DNA from: Leptospira montravelensis
GTDB taxonomy: Bacteria > Spirochaetota > Leptospiria > Leptospirales > Leptospiraceae
Reading direction: 5' to 3'
Assembly (NCBI RefSeq): GCF_004770045.1
Contig: NZ_RQFO01000004.1
Location: 434,001 to 498,000 of the forward strand
Length of the DNA stretch: 64,000 nt
This document shows, piece by piece, positions 1 to 8,309 of the stretch. The position numbers were made by a program, and so were the translations under genes. The notes under the pieces are model-generated. The model worked only from the letters and a program-made list of their open reading frames with translations, was not told the DNA's origin and did not search any database. Each line of letters begins with the position of its first letter. Positions within the stretch are counted from its first letter, which is position 1.

Positions 1-274
1 GAACTTTTAGGATTAAGTCTTCTCCATTTTTTCCATTTCGGTTTTGACCAAGGCCTGGTCCTCCGTCTTCTGCGGCATACATCCGATCGGGGAGATAATT
101 TTCCAAGGTCATCATTCGACCTTCAGCTAGAAAAATGACATCACCACCTTTGCCACCGTCACCACCATCAGGTCCTCCAAATTCGACAAATTTCTCTTTA
201 TGGAAATGGACAGAACCTGCCCCTCCGTGTCCGGCTCGAATTTGAATGGGTACTTCGTCGATAAATCCGCTCAT
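1..274 (-). CDS. obgE: Obg GTPase, N-terminal part (cut by window edge)
   Basis: Reading from the ATG at 274-272, the 91 visible codons encode the glycine-rich Obg fold that precedes the GTPase domain: it opens [18 protein letters not shown] and contains [13 protein letters not shown] and [15 protein letters not shown]. No stop codon is reached, so the G domain lies outside the window. Obg proteins are ribosome-associated GTPases acting in late 50S assembly and stress control. An AAAGGAAATT stretch just before the ATG supplies a Shine-Dalgarno. The gene follows rplU-prp-rpmA on the same strand, a classic arrangement, but a strong hairpin terminator lies between rpmA and this gene, so it may be reached only by readthrough or have its own promoter. 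Identity is secure; only the C-terminal part is unseen. Confidence 0.95.
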   Translation of the reverse strand, partial: MSGFIDEVPIQIRAGHGGAGSVHFHKEKFVEFGGPDGGDGGKGGDVIFLAEGRMMTLENYLPDRMYAAEDGGPGLGQNRNGKNGEDLILKV

Positions 275-290
275 AATTTCCTTTGGTCAA

Positions 291-328
291 AAAAAAACCC
301 GTTATAGGGAGATCCTAAAACGGGTTTT
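291..328 (-). terminator. Rho-independent terminator after rpmA
   Basis: On the minus strand AAAACCCGTT (328-319) pairs perfectly with AACGGGTTTT (303-294); the loop can pair further (TAGG with CCTA). The stem runs into a tract of T residues (297-291). It sits between the rpmA stop (354) and the obgE start (274), so it should end most rplU-prp-rpmA transcripts and attenuate obgE. Confidence 0.85.
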
Positions 329-330
329 GT

Positions 331-352
331 CCTCTCTCATTTGTAAGAGAGG
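331..352 (-). other. Second hairpin directly after the rpmA stop codon
   Basis: CCTCTCT (331-337) and AGAGAGG (346-352) form a 7-bp inverted repeat with an 8-nt loop, one base from the rpmA stop codon and just ahead of the terminator at 291-328. It has no T tract of its own. It could stabilise the 3' end of the ribosomal-protein mRNA or act with the following terminator. Confidence 0.5.
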
Positions 353-353
353 C

Positions 354-611
354 TTATACTTTCGGGTAAACGGAGATTTGTTGTCTTTCTCTAGTTACAT
401 GTTCGAAAGTCACAACACCGTCAACAAGTGCGTAAAGAGTATGGTCACGACCAATTCCTACGTTTTTTCCTGGTTTGTATTCAGTTCCTCTTTGGCGAAC
501 AATAATGTTCCCAGCAATGGCTAGTTGGCCACCGTAAACTTTTACACCAAGTCTTTTCGATACCGAATCACGACCGTTCTTTGTGGATCCACCACCTTTC
601 TTTGTAGCCAT
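354..611 (-). CDS. rpmA: 50S ribosomal protein L27
   Basis: The 85-residue protein starts [16 protein letters not shown] and contains [21 protein letters not shown], the standard L27 body. L27 sits near the peptidyl-transferase centre, with its N-terminal tail reaching the tRNA ends. The start is certain: an in-frame TAA (the stop of prp, 617-615) lies one codon upstream of the ATG at 611. This L27 therefore cannot carry the cleavable N-terminal extension known from Firmicutes, although the extension-cleaving protease gene prp sits immediately upstream. It is the last gene of rplU-prp-rpmA and is followed by two hairpins. Confidence 0.97.
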   Translation of the reverse strand: MATKKGGGSTKNGRDSVSKRLGVKVYGGQLAIAGNIIVRQRGTEYKPGKNVGIGRDHTLYALVDGVVTFEHVTRERQQISVYPKV

Positions 612-614
612 TGT

Positions 615-944
615 TTACCCCTTTATTATTTCGTCGTGGATGGAAATCGCTTCGGAATGAGAGTGTTCTAAAGATTTTAATCCAAACTCAACCATGGAAA
701 GTAGGCTTTGGTAGCCATCTCTTTGGGTCGGTTTTACTAAAAACCTCAAGTATCCGTCTCGTTTTTCTTCCGTTTCCAAACTGTCTTGTGATGCCAAATA
801 GGAGTGAGCACTCTGAACCAGAGTGGAGACTCCTGCACACAAAAGATTTTCGCCTCTCGAACCTAAGTCCTTGGGAGAATGTCCTTCCAGTTGGATTCCT
901 GCGATTTTCCCTCCTAAATCTTTTAAAATTTTACTATAAATCAA
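615..944 (-). CDS. prp: Ribosomal-processing cysteine protease Prp (YsxB family)
   Basis: This 109-residue protein matches the Prp/YsxB family in size, position and active site: His22 in EGHSPKD and Cys36 in LLCAGVS correspond to the catalytic His/Cys pair. In Staphylococcus aureus, Prp removes an N-terminal extension from L27. The start is a TTG at 944-942 directly abutting the rplU stop TAA (947-945), which suggests translational coupling; the alignment of MIYSKILKDLGGKIAGIQLEG to family N-termini supports it, and no ATG is available. The stop lies three bases before rpmA. The expected substrate feature, an L27 extension, is absent here, so the present role is unclear: perhaps another substrate, or a structural role in ribosome assembly. 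Confidence 0.85.
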   Translation of the reverse strand: MIYSKILKDLGGKIAGIQLEGHSPKDLGSRGENLLCAGVSTLVQSAHSYLASQDSLETEEKRDGYLRFLVKPTQRDGYQSLLSMVEFGLKSLEHSHSEAISIHDEIIKG

Positions 945-1253
945 TTAACCGCTGATAGAAACTACTTGGAGTTTTTGGAGTTGTTGTCTATGACCCCAAG
1001 ACTTCTTGTAGTTTTTTCTCTTTTTGTATTTGAATCCGTGGATTTTTTCACCCTTACAGTCTTCTAATACTTTCAAAGTCACTTTGGCGCCAGACAATGC
1101 TGGGGAACCAATGTTCACTTTGTTGTTATCGGAAAGGAGTAGGACTTTCGTTTCTACTGTGCTTCCAACCGAGTTTCCTGTTTTTTCTGCGACGAATACC
1201 TGGTCAGGAGACACTTTAAATTGTTTGGCTCCAAGTTCAATGATGGCGAACAT
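945..1253 (-). CDS. rplU: 50S ribosomal protein L21
   Basis: The 102-residue product begins MFAIIELGAKQFKVSPDQV and ends with the basic RNA-binding part GFKYKKRKNYKKSWGHRQ, both diagnostic of bacterial L21, a primary 23S rRNA binder needed for L20-dependent 50S assembly. It opens the minus-strand cluster rplU-prp-rpmA-obgE. TTAGGAT about 6 nt before the ATG is a plausible ribosome binding site. The upstream 118 bp are shared with the divergent typA and must hold both promoters; I could not pick clear -35/-10 pairs. Length and sequence are ordinary for the family. Confidence 0.97.
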   Translation of the reverse strand: MFAIIELGAKQFKVSPDQVFVAEKTGNSVGSTVETKVLLLSDNNKVNIGSPALSGAKVTLKVLEDCKGEKIHGFKYKKRKNYKKSWGHRQQLQKLQVVSISG

Positions 1254-1371
1254 ATAACTATCCTAATCTCTTTCTCGAATGTAGTTCTTACCAGGATTTC
1301 TGATGGGCACCTCTTGTCAAACTGAAATCCCCATTTACAGCCTAACTGGATTAGAATTTCTGGTAAAAACA

Positions 1372-3180
1372 ATGGAAATTCGCAACATCGCCATCATCGC
1401 ACACGTCGACCACGGTAAGACGACACTAACAGATTGTATCCTTCGCCATACGGGCGCCGTAACCGCAAAAGAAGACCGAGAAAGAATCATGGATTCCAAC
1501 ACTTTGGAACAGGAAAAAGGGATTACCATCCTTGCCAAGAACACTTCGGTAAAATACAAAGGCACTCGCATTAATATCGTAGACACTCCAGGTCACGCGG
1601 ACTTCGGAGGAGAAGTAGAACGAGTTCTGTCCATGACAGACTGTACACTTTTACTAGTGGATGCATTCGACGGTCCCATGCCACAAACTCGTTTTGTGCT
1701 TGGAAAATCACTCCAACTTGGTCACAAACCCATTGTTGTTGTGAACAAAGTGGACCGGGAAGGAGCAAGACCAGGATTTTCAGTAGACAAAGTATTTGAT
1801 TTGTTTAGTGACCTTGGTGCCACCGAAGAACAGTTAGACTTTCCTATCATTTATGCATCTGCAAAACAAGGTTGGGCAGTAAACCAACTGTCAGAAGTTC
1901 CCGGTTCTAACATTGAACCACTTCTGGATAAAGTTTTGGAACATGTGGCTGCCGTTAAAAACGAAAGTGATAAAGCCCTCCAATTCCAAGTCACAGCACT
2001 CGATTACAATGAATACGTTGGTCGTATTGCCATTGGTAAAATCTACCAGGGAACCATGAGAAAAGGTGCGGATGTAACACTCGCAAAAACTAATGGAACC
2101 ACTGCTAATTATAAAATCACAAAACTTTATGGTTACGAAGGACTCACTCGTTACGAAATCGACGAAGCGGGATCTGGAGATATCGTAGCTATGGCTGGGA
2201 TTCCAGATGTGTTCATCGGGGATACAGTTTGTGATATGGGAAATCCGCTTCCTCTTCCTGCCATCCAAGTAGAAGAACCAACAGTTTCCATGTTCTTTAT
2301 GGTCAATAACTCTCCGTTTGCTGGTAAAGAAGGTAAGTTTGTTACTACACGTAATTTACGCGAACGTTTGGACCGCGAACTAGAAACTAACGTAGCACTT
2401 CGTTTGGAAGAAACAGAAGACAAAGATCGTTTTAAAATTTTAGGACGTGGGGAACTCCACTTATCCATCCTCATTGAAAACATGAGACGGGAAGGATACG
2501 AACTCCAAGTATCTCGTCCAGAAGTAATCATCAAACAAAACGAACTGGGTGAAAAAATCGAACCTTATGAAACCCTCGTGATGGATCTTCCTGACCAGTA
2601 TTCTGGTGCTTGTATCCAAGAATTGAACCGCCGTAAAGGTGAGTTAACAGGTATGGATGCTCATACTTCTGGAATCACGCGAGTGGAATACACCATTCCT
2701 ACAAGAGGTCTTATTGGATTTAGAGGGCATTTTATTTCTGAAACTCGTGGGGAAGGGGTTATGTCTAGCCGCTTCTTACGTTTTGATAAATACAAAGGCG
2801 AAATTCCTGGTCGTAAAAACGGAGCTCTGATTTCTATGGACTCTGGGGAATCCACTGCGTATGCATTATGGAAAGTGCAAGAACGTGGGGATCTTTTCAT
2901 TGAACCACAAGTAGCGGTTTATCCTGGTATGATCCTTGGTATGAATAGTAGGGATACGGATTTAGAAGTAAACCCAGTGCGTGAGAAAAAACTCACAAAC
3001 GTTCGTGCTTCTGGATCAGATGAAGCCATTCGTCTCGTTCCACCAAAGAAACTCACTTTGGAACAATCCATTGAATTTTTAGATGATGATGAACTTTTGG
3101 AAGTGACTCCACAAAGTTTGCGTCTTCGTAAAAAAGTTTTGGATGCGAGCATGAGAAAAAGATCTGGTGGCGGAAGATAA
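1372..3180 (+). CDS. typA: Ribosome-associated translational GTPase TypA/BipA
   Basis: The protein (602 aa from the ATG at 1372) has an EF-G-like GTPase domain with [10 protein letters not shown] (P-loop), [13 protein letters not shown] (switch I), [13 protein letters not shown] and SAK, followed by domain II, the domain III/V-like region ([30 protein letters not shown]) and the TypA-specific C-terminal domain. It binds the 70S/50S ribosome and helps assembly and growth under stress. An upstream in-frame ATG at 1303 would add 23 residues ([13 protein letters not shown]...) that do not match family N-termini, so I start at MEIRNIAII. No strong Shine-Dalgarno is visible. A terminator follows at 3219-3251. 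Confidence 0.95.
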   Translation: MEIRNIAIIAHVDHGKTTLTDCILRHTGAVTAKEDRERIMDSNTLEQEKGITILAKNTSVKYKGTRINIVDTPGHADFGGEVERVLSMTDCTLLLVDAFDGPMPQTRFVLGKSLQLGHKPIVVVNKVDREGARPGFSVDKVFDLFSDLGATEEQLDFPIIYASAKQGWAVNQLSEVPGSNIEPLLDKVLEHVAAVKNESDKALQFQVTALDYNEYVGRIAIGKIYQGTMRKGADVTLAKTNGTTANYKITKLYGYEGLTRYEIDEAGSGDIVAMAGIPDVFIGDTVCDMGNPLPLPAIQVEEPTVSMFFMVNNSPFAGKEGKFVTTRNLRERLDRELETNVALRLEETEDKDRFKILGRGELHLSILIENMRREGYELQVSRPEVIIKQNELGEKIEPYETLVMDLPDQYSGACIQELNRRKGELTGMDAHTSGITRVEYTIPTRGLIGFRGHFISETRGEGVMSSRFLRFDKYKGEIPGRKNGALISMDSGESTAYALWKVQERGDLFIEPQVAVYPGMILGMNSRDTDLEVNPVREKKLTNVRASGSDEAIRLVPPKKLTLEQSIEFLDDDELLEVTPQSLRLRKKVLDASMRKRSGGGR

Positions 3181-3218
3181 GTAGAATTTAAAACTCTAAC
3201 TGATTTTTAAAACCAGAC

Positions 3219-3251
3219 AAAAAAGGGACTAATGATTTAGTCCCTTTTTTT
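3219..3251. terminator. Bidirectional terminator between typA and the convergent AsmA-like gene
   Basis: GGGACTAA (3225-3232) pairs with TTAGTCCC (3237-3244) around a 4-nt loop. Six A residues precede the stem and seven T residues follow it, so a U tract is produced in either direction. It ends typA on the plus strand and can end the gene stopping at 3294 on the minus strand. Confidence 0.85.
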
Positions 3252-3293
3252 ATACATTGAGAAAAGTGAAGGAACGTTGAACGTTTCTTTATA

Positions 3294-4742
3294 TCAAAAT
3301 CCCAATCCTTTGAGTGCATCTCCTGCACCTGGTAATTTTTTTAAGGCTTCACTAGCTTTCCCTTTGATGACTTCTTTCACAGCGCCACCAATTAAATCGG
3401 TTAAGGATCCAAGCCCTACACCTAATTCTACATTGGGATTACGAATATCTCCATAAGTGCGGAAGGGAATAAACAACCGGTCCTCTTTCACTAAGTTTCC
3501 AACAATTTTATTTCGTATGGCCTTGGGATCTCCTTGGCCTTTGGTTGCTTGTTTGATTTTTTCATCCACAGAAGCTAAAGACTTTTTGGATTCATCTTCA
3601 TCATATAACATTCCCATTTTCATTTCATGGTAATTGGTTGTGGTGATGATATAGGATCCTTTGGTGATTTGTAAGTCGTAGTTTTTCGTTGGGAAGGTTG
3701 GTTCGTCGAGGAAGGTAACTTTACCGTTGCTATATTCCACTTGGAAGGATACGTCTTTTTTTAGTTCCGCTTTTTCTTTTAGTTTATCTAGTTTTAATCC
3801 TGCTTGGCTCATGGCTGGCAATTCACCGGCAATGGCATCAAAAGCCGCAAATCCAGAGAGAAAAGAATCTTCTTTCATGGTAACTTCATAAATCACTTTA
3901 GGATTCACTAGACCTGTTTTGACGACAAAAGGTGTGACTTTTCCTTCGGTTTCAAGTAAAAACTTGGCAGCTTCTTTTTTGTTTCGTCCTATGATTGTAA
4001 CATCGGCATCAAAATTCACATTCACATTGTTATGCGAATTAAGATCACTTCCATCAATATCAATGTCTTTTAATTCTAAATCCAATTTTTGAATTTGAAT
4101 CTGTTGGCCGGTTTTTCTCATATTCACTTGGATGTTTCCATCTTGAATCCCAACAAGACCCATTTTAATAGCAATCGGAATGTCTTTGATAGAAAATGGA
4201 CCTGATGGCGGGGCACTCGCTTTTTCTTTTGCCTCTTCTTCCTCTGCTGCTTTTTTCTCCGCTAGAGCTTCTGGTGATAGGGCAGGATTTTTTTCACCAT
4301 CCACAATTTTTGGTGTTTTGAAAAGGGAAGTTAAATTGTTCCCACCATCCTCGTTCATGGTTAGAGAAATTTCTGGATTTTTTAGAACAATTTTATTTAC
4401 CTTTAAGGTTTTGGTCAGAAGGGCTAAGAAGGAAATTTTAACATCAGCCTTACCCAATTCGATAAGCCCTTTTGGTTTGGATTTTCTTTCGTCGAGCGGA
4501 GTGCCTTTGTTTGCCACTTCATCTCTCGGAGCAATTACAATCCCTTGAATTTCAATTCCCGATAGAACATTAAAAAGGTTGATATTAACAGATTCGACAT
4601 GGGCCCTTACATTGATGGAAGACTCAATTTGTTTTACCAAAAAGCTTGGAGTAATGAAACTCCCAGCAAAAACTAACGCGATGATTACGATAAGCAGAAT
4701 GAAGCCTACAATAGCACCAATTCCGTAACCTATTTTTTTCAT
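3294..4742 (-). CDS. AsmA-like membrane-anchored envelope protein
   Basis: A 482-residue protein with one N-terminal transmembrane segment (about residues 4-28, ending VFAGSFITPSFL), then repeats of the AsmA/BLTP-like pattern: a domain ending IESSINVRAHVESVNI, then ISFLALLTKTLKVNKIVLKNPEISL. A Lys/Glu/Ala-rich linker (about 165-190) interrupts it. AsmA-family proteins are inner-membrane-anchored periplasmic proteins linked to lipid transport and outer-membrane homeostasis; the exact role here is not shown. The start is the ATG at 4742 because AGGAGA lies 6 nt upstream; an earlier in-frame ATG at 4763 has no such site. The gene lies 82 nt downstream of 4825-5253 on the same strand and could share its transcript. 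Confidence 0.75.
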   Translation of the reverse strand: MKKIGYGIGAIVGFILLIVIIALVFAGSFITPSFLVKQIESSINVRAHVESVNINLFNVLSGIEIQGIVIAPRDEVANKGTPLDERKSKPKGLIELGKADVKISFLALLTKTLKVNKIVLKNPEISLTMNEDGGNNLTSLFKTPKIVDGEKNPALSPEALAEKKAAEEEEAKEKASAPPSGPFSIKDIPIAIKMGLVGIQDGNIQVNMRKTGQQIQIQKLDLELKDIDIDGSDLNSHNNVNVNFDADVTIIGRNKKEAAKFLLETEGKVTPFVVKTGLVNPKVIYEVTMKEDSFLSGFAAFDAIAGELPAMSQAGLKLDKLKEKAELKKDVSFQVEYSNGKVTFLDEPTFPTKNYDLQITKGSYIITTTNYHEMKMGMLYDEDESKKSLASVDEKIKQATKGQGDPKAIRNKIVGNLVKEDRLFIPFRTYGDIRNPNVELGVGLGSLTDLIGGAVKEVIKGKASEALKKLPGAGDALKGLGF

Positions 4743-4824
4743 ATTTTCTCCTAACTTCGACACGAAAGAGTGGACTTGAGGTTAAGACAAATTTGGTATC
4801 TGTAAAGTAAAAAAGGGAAAGAAT

Positions 4825-5253
4825 TTAATTCAAAAACCGAACCGAGCTGATGATATTGGTTAGTTGTTGGAAAAGTTCATCTCCCACTTCTTCATCAGAA
4901 TTGTAGGTAACCAGAAGCATTCTTGTATGATTGGCCACCATATACACCATCCACACTCGATCTTCTTTTAAAAATTCACAGGCACGAATAGAAGAACCTT
5001 CGTTATTCTCAAAAACAGCAACATTTTCTGCATCGTAATCAATTTCATGTATTTTTAAATAGTTTTCCAACTCGTAGTCTACGTTAAAATCTTCCTGTTT
5101 CGATTCGAAGGCATAAACCTGTAGGGCTCCTCCGCCATTTGGATGGAAAAAAGCAGGAATTTCTTCGACTACCATATGTTCCCAGGTAGCCGGGAAAAGA
5201 AAAGAATACCAACCTTGTGGGGAACGAAATTGTTTGTACATAGGTTTTGTCAT
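4825..5253 (-). CDS. Conserved hypothetical protein, DUF3805/PsbP-like fold suspected
   Basis: A 142-residue soluble protein with no signal peptide. It starts YKQFRSPQGWYSFLFPATWEH, which recalls the opening strands of small DcrB/PsbP-like domains (FPxxW motif), and ends with an amphipathic helix ELFQQLTNIISSVRFLN typical of such folds. I do not recognise a specific function; the DUF3805 resemblance is from memory and weak. AAGGGA 8 nt before the ATG supports the start. The AsmA-like gene follows in the same direction, and the beta-barrel gene diverges 47 bp away. Confidence 0.6.
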   Translation of the reverse strand: MTKPMYKQFRSPQGWYSFLFPATWEHMVVEEIPAFFHPNGGGALQVYAFESKQEDFNVDYELENYLKIHEIDYDAENVAVFENNEGSSIRACEFLKEDRVWMVYMVANHTRMLLVTYNSDEEVGDELFQQLTNIISSVRFLN

Positions 5254-5300
5254 TGGAAATCCCTTTTCTTTCCAATAAATCTTTGCAGTAATGGCAGTAA

Positions 5301-6308
5301 ATGATTTTCAAAAGAAAATGGTATTTCCCAGTCATTGGCCTTTTCCTTTCCACCAGTTTTTGCGGAAGTCTTTTGGCACAAGTTTCTGGTTATGAATCCG
5401 CTTACCCCTCTGCTTATTTACTTGGACTTTCTTCCAGTGGAGTTGTCTCTTCCCATTCCTTGGGTAGTATTTACGGAAACACTGCTTTTTTAAGTAATCA
5501 ATCGAAACATATTTTAGACGGTGGAGTAAGCAGTAGTTATGCGAATCCAAAATTTTCGCCTCTTTATCTTTCTGGAGCTGCTTATTATTCTTATTCAGAT
5601 TCATTAGGTTTTGGATTTCGAGGCAAACCAGTTTTTCTAAGATCCTTTCCTTCGGACGAACGTTTTTCTAATTATGCTTTCCAAGGTTTCCTTAATTGGA
5701 AGTGGAATGAGAATCTCTCTTTTGGTCTGCAGTTAGGACCTGGAGTTTCAGGAAGAATCGGTGGATATAGTTCTTATTCTTGGAATGTTTCTGCATCCGC
5801 GGCGTTTCAATATGGAGACTTTCGATTCGGTGTAATTTTAGAATCTCCAGGGACTTACCGCTTTGATAAATATTTAAAAACGGAAAAACTGAAAGAAAGG
5901 TTACCGGAACGTTTGTTAGTTGGTTTTGGTTATAAAATCAATGATTGGCTAGATTTACAGGTGGAAGGAAATCGTACCTTTTTTGAAAGATCTCATATTT
6001 CTATGAATGGAAAGGATCAATCTTTTCAATATCCAATACATACGATGTATGCAGGTAACATAGGTTTAGCGATTGGTAAAATAGAATCTTTCCAAATCAT
6101 TACAGGTTTAGGAAAAGAGTTTCGTGCGGAAAATTCCCTACGCGGTTTTTATACGGCATCACTTGGATTGGCAGGTTCGATTTTTCCAAAAGAATGGGGG
6201 GAAGGGTATTTATTTGCTCTCTCCATTCAAAAATCAGGAATCAGTGTGCCCACAAGAGACGGAGCCGAGACACGAATCGCCTTTCAAATCCAAGCCCAGT
6301 TTCAATGA
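5301..6308 (+). CDS. Predicted outer-membrane beta-barrel protein (PorV/UPF0164-like)
   Basis: The 335-residue protein begins with a signal peptide (MIFKRKWYFPVIGLFL..., cleavage likely after SLLA at residue 26). Then comes an S/G-rich segment with the pattern AYLLGLSSSGVVSSHSLGSIYGNTAFLS, seen in PorV/UPF0164-type barrels. Alternating aromatic strands follow (YFSYSDSLGFGFRG-like, WNENLSFGLQLGPG, GFGYKINDWLDLQVEG, FQIITGLGKEFRAENSLRG). It ends FQIQAQFQ, a plausible last strand. It probably sits in the outer membrane; ligand or transport role is unknown. No good Shine-Dalgarno precedes the ATG. It diverges from the small hypothetical gene at 5253. Confidence 0.6.
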   Translation: MIFKRKWYFPVIGLFLSTSFCGSLLAQVSGYESAYPSAYLLGLSSSGVVSSHSLGSIYGNTAFLSNQSKHILDGGVSSSYANPKFSPLYLSGAAYYSYSDSLGFGFRGKPVFLRSFPSDERFSNYAFQGFLNWKWNENLSFGLQLGPGVSGRIGGYSSYSWNVSASAAFQYGDFRFGVILESPGTYRFDKYLKTEKLKERLPERLLVGFGYKINDWLDLQVEGNRTFFERSHISMNGKDQSFQYPIHTMYAGNIGLAIGKIESFQIITGLGKEFRAENSLRGFYTASLGLAGSIFPKEWGEGYLFALSIQKSGISVPTRDGAETRIAFQIQAQFQ

Positions 6309-6401
6309 AGAACACCATTTGCTTAAATTATAGGCAAATTGGATGGTTTCCATAAATGATTCTTACCCCTTACGCTGAACTTAGATACAGAATGTAGAGA
6401 A

Positions 6402-6482
6402 ATATAGGATAATCTGACTTCTTTAGGCGAGATGCACTGTCGGTACGATACTTGCATCTAAATCAGAAAGGTATCCTATATG
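6402..6482 (+). promoter_or_regulatory. Nested inverted-repeat leader covering the start of the phosphatase gene
   Basis: Three sets of complementary arms are nested. The outer arms are ATATAGGATA (6402-6411) with TATCCTATAT (6472-6481), 10 perfect pairs reaching into the ATG at 6480. The middle arms are TCTGA (6413-6417) with TCAGA (6463-6467), plus two more pairs. The inner arms are AGATGCA (6430-6436) with TGCATCT (6453-6459), enclosing 16 nt. The Shine-Dalgarno-like AAGG (6468-6471) falls in the only gap on the right side. If transcribed, this could form one long bulged stem that controls ribosome access. It matches no riboswitch class I know. As DNA, the arms could instead be binding sites. 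Confidence 0.5.
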
Positions 6483-8300
6483 GTTGATTTCAAAGTTTCC
6501 AAACGAATGCTCGTCAACTTCCGCGGACAAAACAAAGTCGTGGGAGGATTGACAGATAAAGATAAAATTGCGATCCTTCTCTACATTTCCAAAGAATTTG
6601 CCAATTTAGATAGAGAAGACCAACTTTTCTCCAAGGTCATCCTGATTTGTCAGGAAATTTTTGAGTCGGACAATACAACACTTCGACTTTGGGATGGGGA
6701 GTATTTAGTTCCCGTCAAGTTTGTCAAAGAAACAGAACCCCCGCGTAGAAATTTAAAATTGGGCGAAGGATATTCAGGAACTGTTTTTGAAACCAAAGAA
6801 CCAATTCTTGTAAACGATCTTTCTCGTTCGGCGCATTACTTCGATGAGGGGGAAACCACAAAATCTGTGATGTGTGTTCCGATTATGCAAAAAGAGGAAA
6901 TCCTCGGAACCCTCGCCGTTGAAAGTGAACGTGAAAATTTTTATATTATTGATGACTTAGAAATTTTAGAAGCACTCACTTCCCAGTTGGCACTCGCTCT
7001 TTATGGAGTTAGGCTAATTGAAGGACTTGTCACAGCAAGGGCAAGAGAAGCCGCCATTTTAAACCAGTTAGAATGGGATTTAAAAATGGGTCGTAACGTT
7101 CAAAGTCAAATTCTACCTCAGGACCTCAGTGCTTGGAACGGAATTTATTTTGCAAGTCATTACGAACCTATGGCAGAGGTAAGTGGAGACTTAGTTGATA
7201 TTGTAAGACAAGGTCATTCCTTAACCGCCATTAACATTGATGTGTCGGGGCATGGAATTCCAGCTGCCTTAGTTACTATGGCCATCCACCACCAGTTCCG
7301 TAGGTCTGTGATGGCAGGACTAGGCCTGACTGAGATTATGGAAGAACTTGGTGAAAAACTGAGAGAACAACTTCCGGAATCTACCTATTTCACCGCATTT
7401 ATGGTTCGAATCTTTAGTGATTATACCTTTGGTTATGTGAATGCTGGCCACCAACGAATGTTACACTATAAAGCTGCTGATGATACTTTCATTCAGTATG
7501 ATACCAAAGGTGTTCCACTTGGCATTCTTCCTGTCCGAAAAATTGATTACGAAGAAAAACAAGGAAAACTAGAACCTGGTGATTTTTTACTCTTAATTTC
7601 AGATGGATTTAGTGAACAAAGAAACCATTTAAAAGATGAAGTGGGAGTGGACCGAATCCTTACATGGTTACAAGACGAAAGAGAACGCCTAGTTATGGAA
7701 GGAAGAGGAAAAGTTGATCTTAAAAAATTATCAAGTGCCTTTGTGGAACGTTTTAGAGCCTACCAAGGAGATGTTCCGAATGGTGATGATTTAAGTTTTT
7801 TATTCCTATATTGTGGGGATTCGATTCCGGAAGCTTCGCATTACATACAAATGGCGAAACAATCCAATTCCAAAATGAAAATGGAAGAAGCTTATGCCCA
7901 AGCCCTAAAGGCATTCAGTATTGATTCTTCTTTAAAAGAAATTTTAGTCTTTTTGGGAAAAATGTACTATCGAGATGGAAAATACAATGAAGCCATACGG
8001 TACTTAGAAGAGTATTTAAGAACCTCAGGGGACAATACGGCGGCTTCTCATTTTATGATGGGACGGGCTTATTACAAGGCTGGAATGATTTCTGAAGCAA
8101 AACGAGCGTTAAAGATGGCTTTATCAAGCGATCATAGTTTTGCCAAAGCAAGTATACTACTTGCACAATGTTATTTGAAAGAAAATGCGAAACCAAAAGC
8201 AATCAAAGTGTTGCAACAAGGCGTAAAAAACACACCTCAAAGTTTGGAATTAAAAACCTCACTGTTAAGGTTAGAATCACACTCGCAAAAAGTCGGTTAA
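6480..8300 (+). CDS. GAF-SpoIIE/PP2C serine phosphatase with TPR tail (RsbU-like)
   Basis: A 606-residue cytoplasmic protein. A GAF domain (about 35-180) is followed by a linker helix with GRNVQSQILPQ (about 205-214), a typical lead-in to SpoIIE phosphatases. The PP2C-type domain (about 220-440) keeps metal-binding acidic residues in SGDLVD (Asp237/240), DVSGHG (Asp254), SDGFSE and NGDDLSF. TPR repeats fill about 450-600 (YYRDGKYNEAIRYLEEYL, AYYKAGMISEAKRAL). Such proteins dephosphorylate STAS anti-sigma antagonists in partner-switching pathways; the GAF input ligand is unknown. The ATG at 6480 has AAAGG upstream but lies inside the nested repeat structure. amt starts 9 nt after the stop, so the two are probably one transcript. 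Confidence 0.85.
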   Translation: MVDFKVSKRMLVNFRGQNKVVGGLTDKDKIAILLYISKEFANLDREDQLFSKVILICQEIFESDNTTLRLWDGEYLVPVKFVKETEPPRRNLKLGEGYSGTVFETKEPILVNDLSRSAHYFDEGETTKSVMCVPIMQKEEILGTLAVESERENFYIIDDLEILEALTSQLALALYGVRLIEGLVTARAREAAILNQLEWDLKMGRNVQSQILPQDLSAWNGIYFASHYEPMAEVSGDLVDIVRQGHSLTAINIDVSGHGIPAALVTMAIHHQFRRSVMAGLGLTEIMEELGEKLREQLPESTYFTAFMVRIFSDYTFGYVNAGHQRMLHYKAADDTFIQYDTKGVPLGILPVRKIDYEEKQGKLEPGDFLLLISDGFSEQRNHLKDEVGVDRILTWLQDERERLVMEGRGKVDLKKLSSAFVERFRAYQGDVPNGDDLSFLFLYCGDSIPEASHYIQMAKQSNSKMKMEEAYAQALKAFSIDSSLKEILVFLGKMYYRDGKYNEAIRYLEEYLRTSGDNTAASHFMMGRAYYKAGMISEAKRALKMALSSDHSFAKASILLAQCYLKENAKPKAIKVLQQGVKNTPQSLELKTSLLRLESHSQKVG

Positions 8301-8309
8301 GGAAAGTTT

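Noticed and set aside
1303..1371. N-terminal extension of TypA from the upstream in-frame ATG
   Set aside because: The 23 extra residues do not resemble TypA N-termini, and [16 protein letters not shown] is the usual start.
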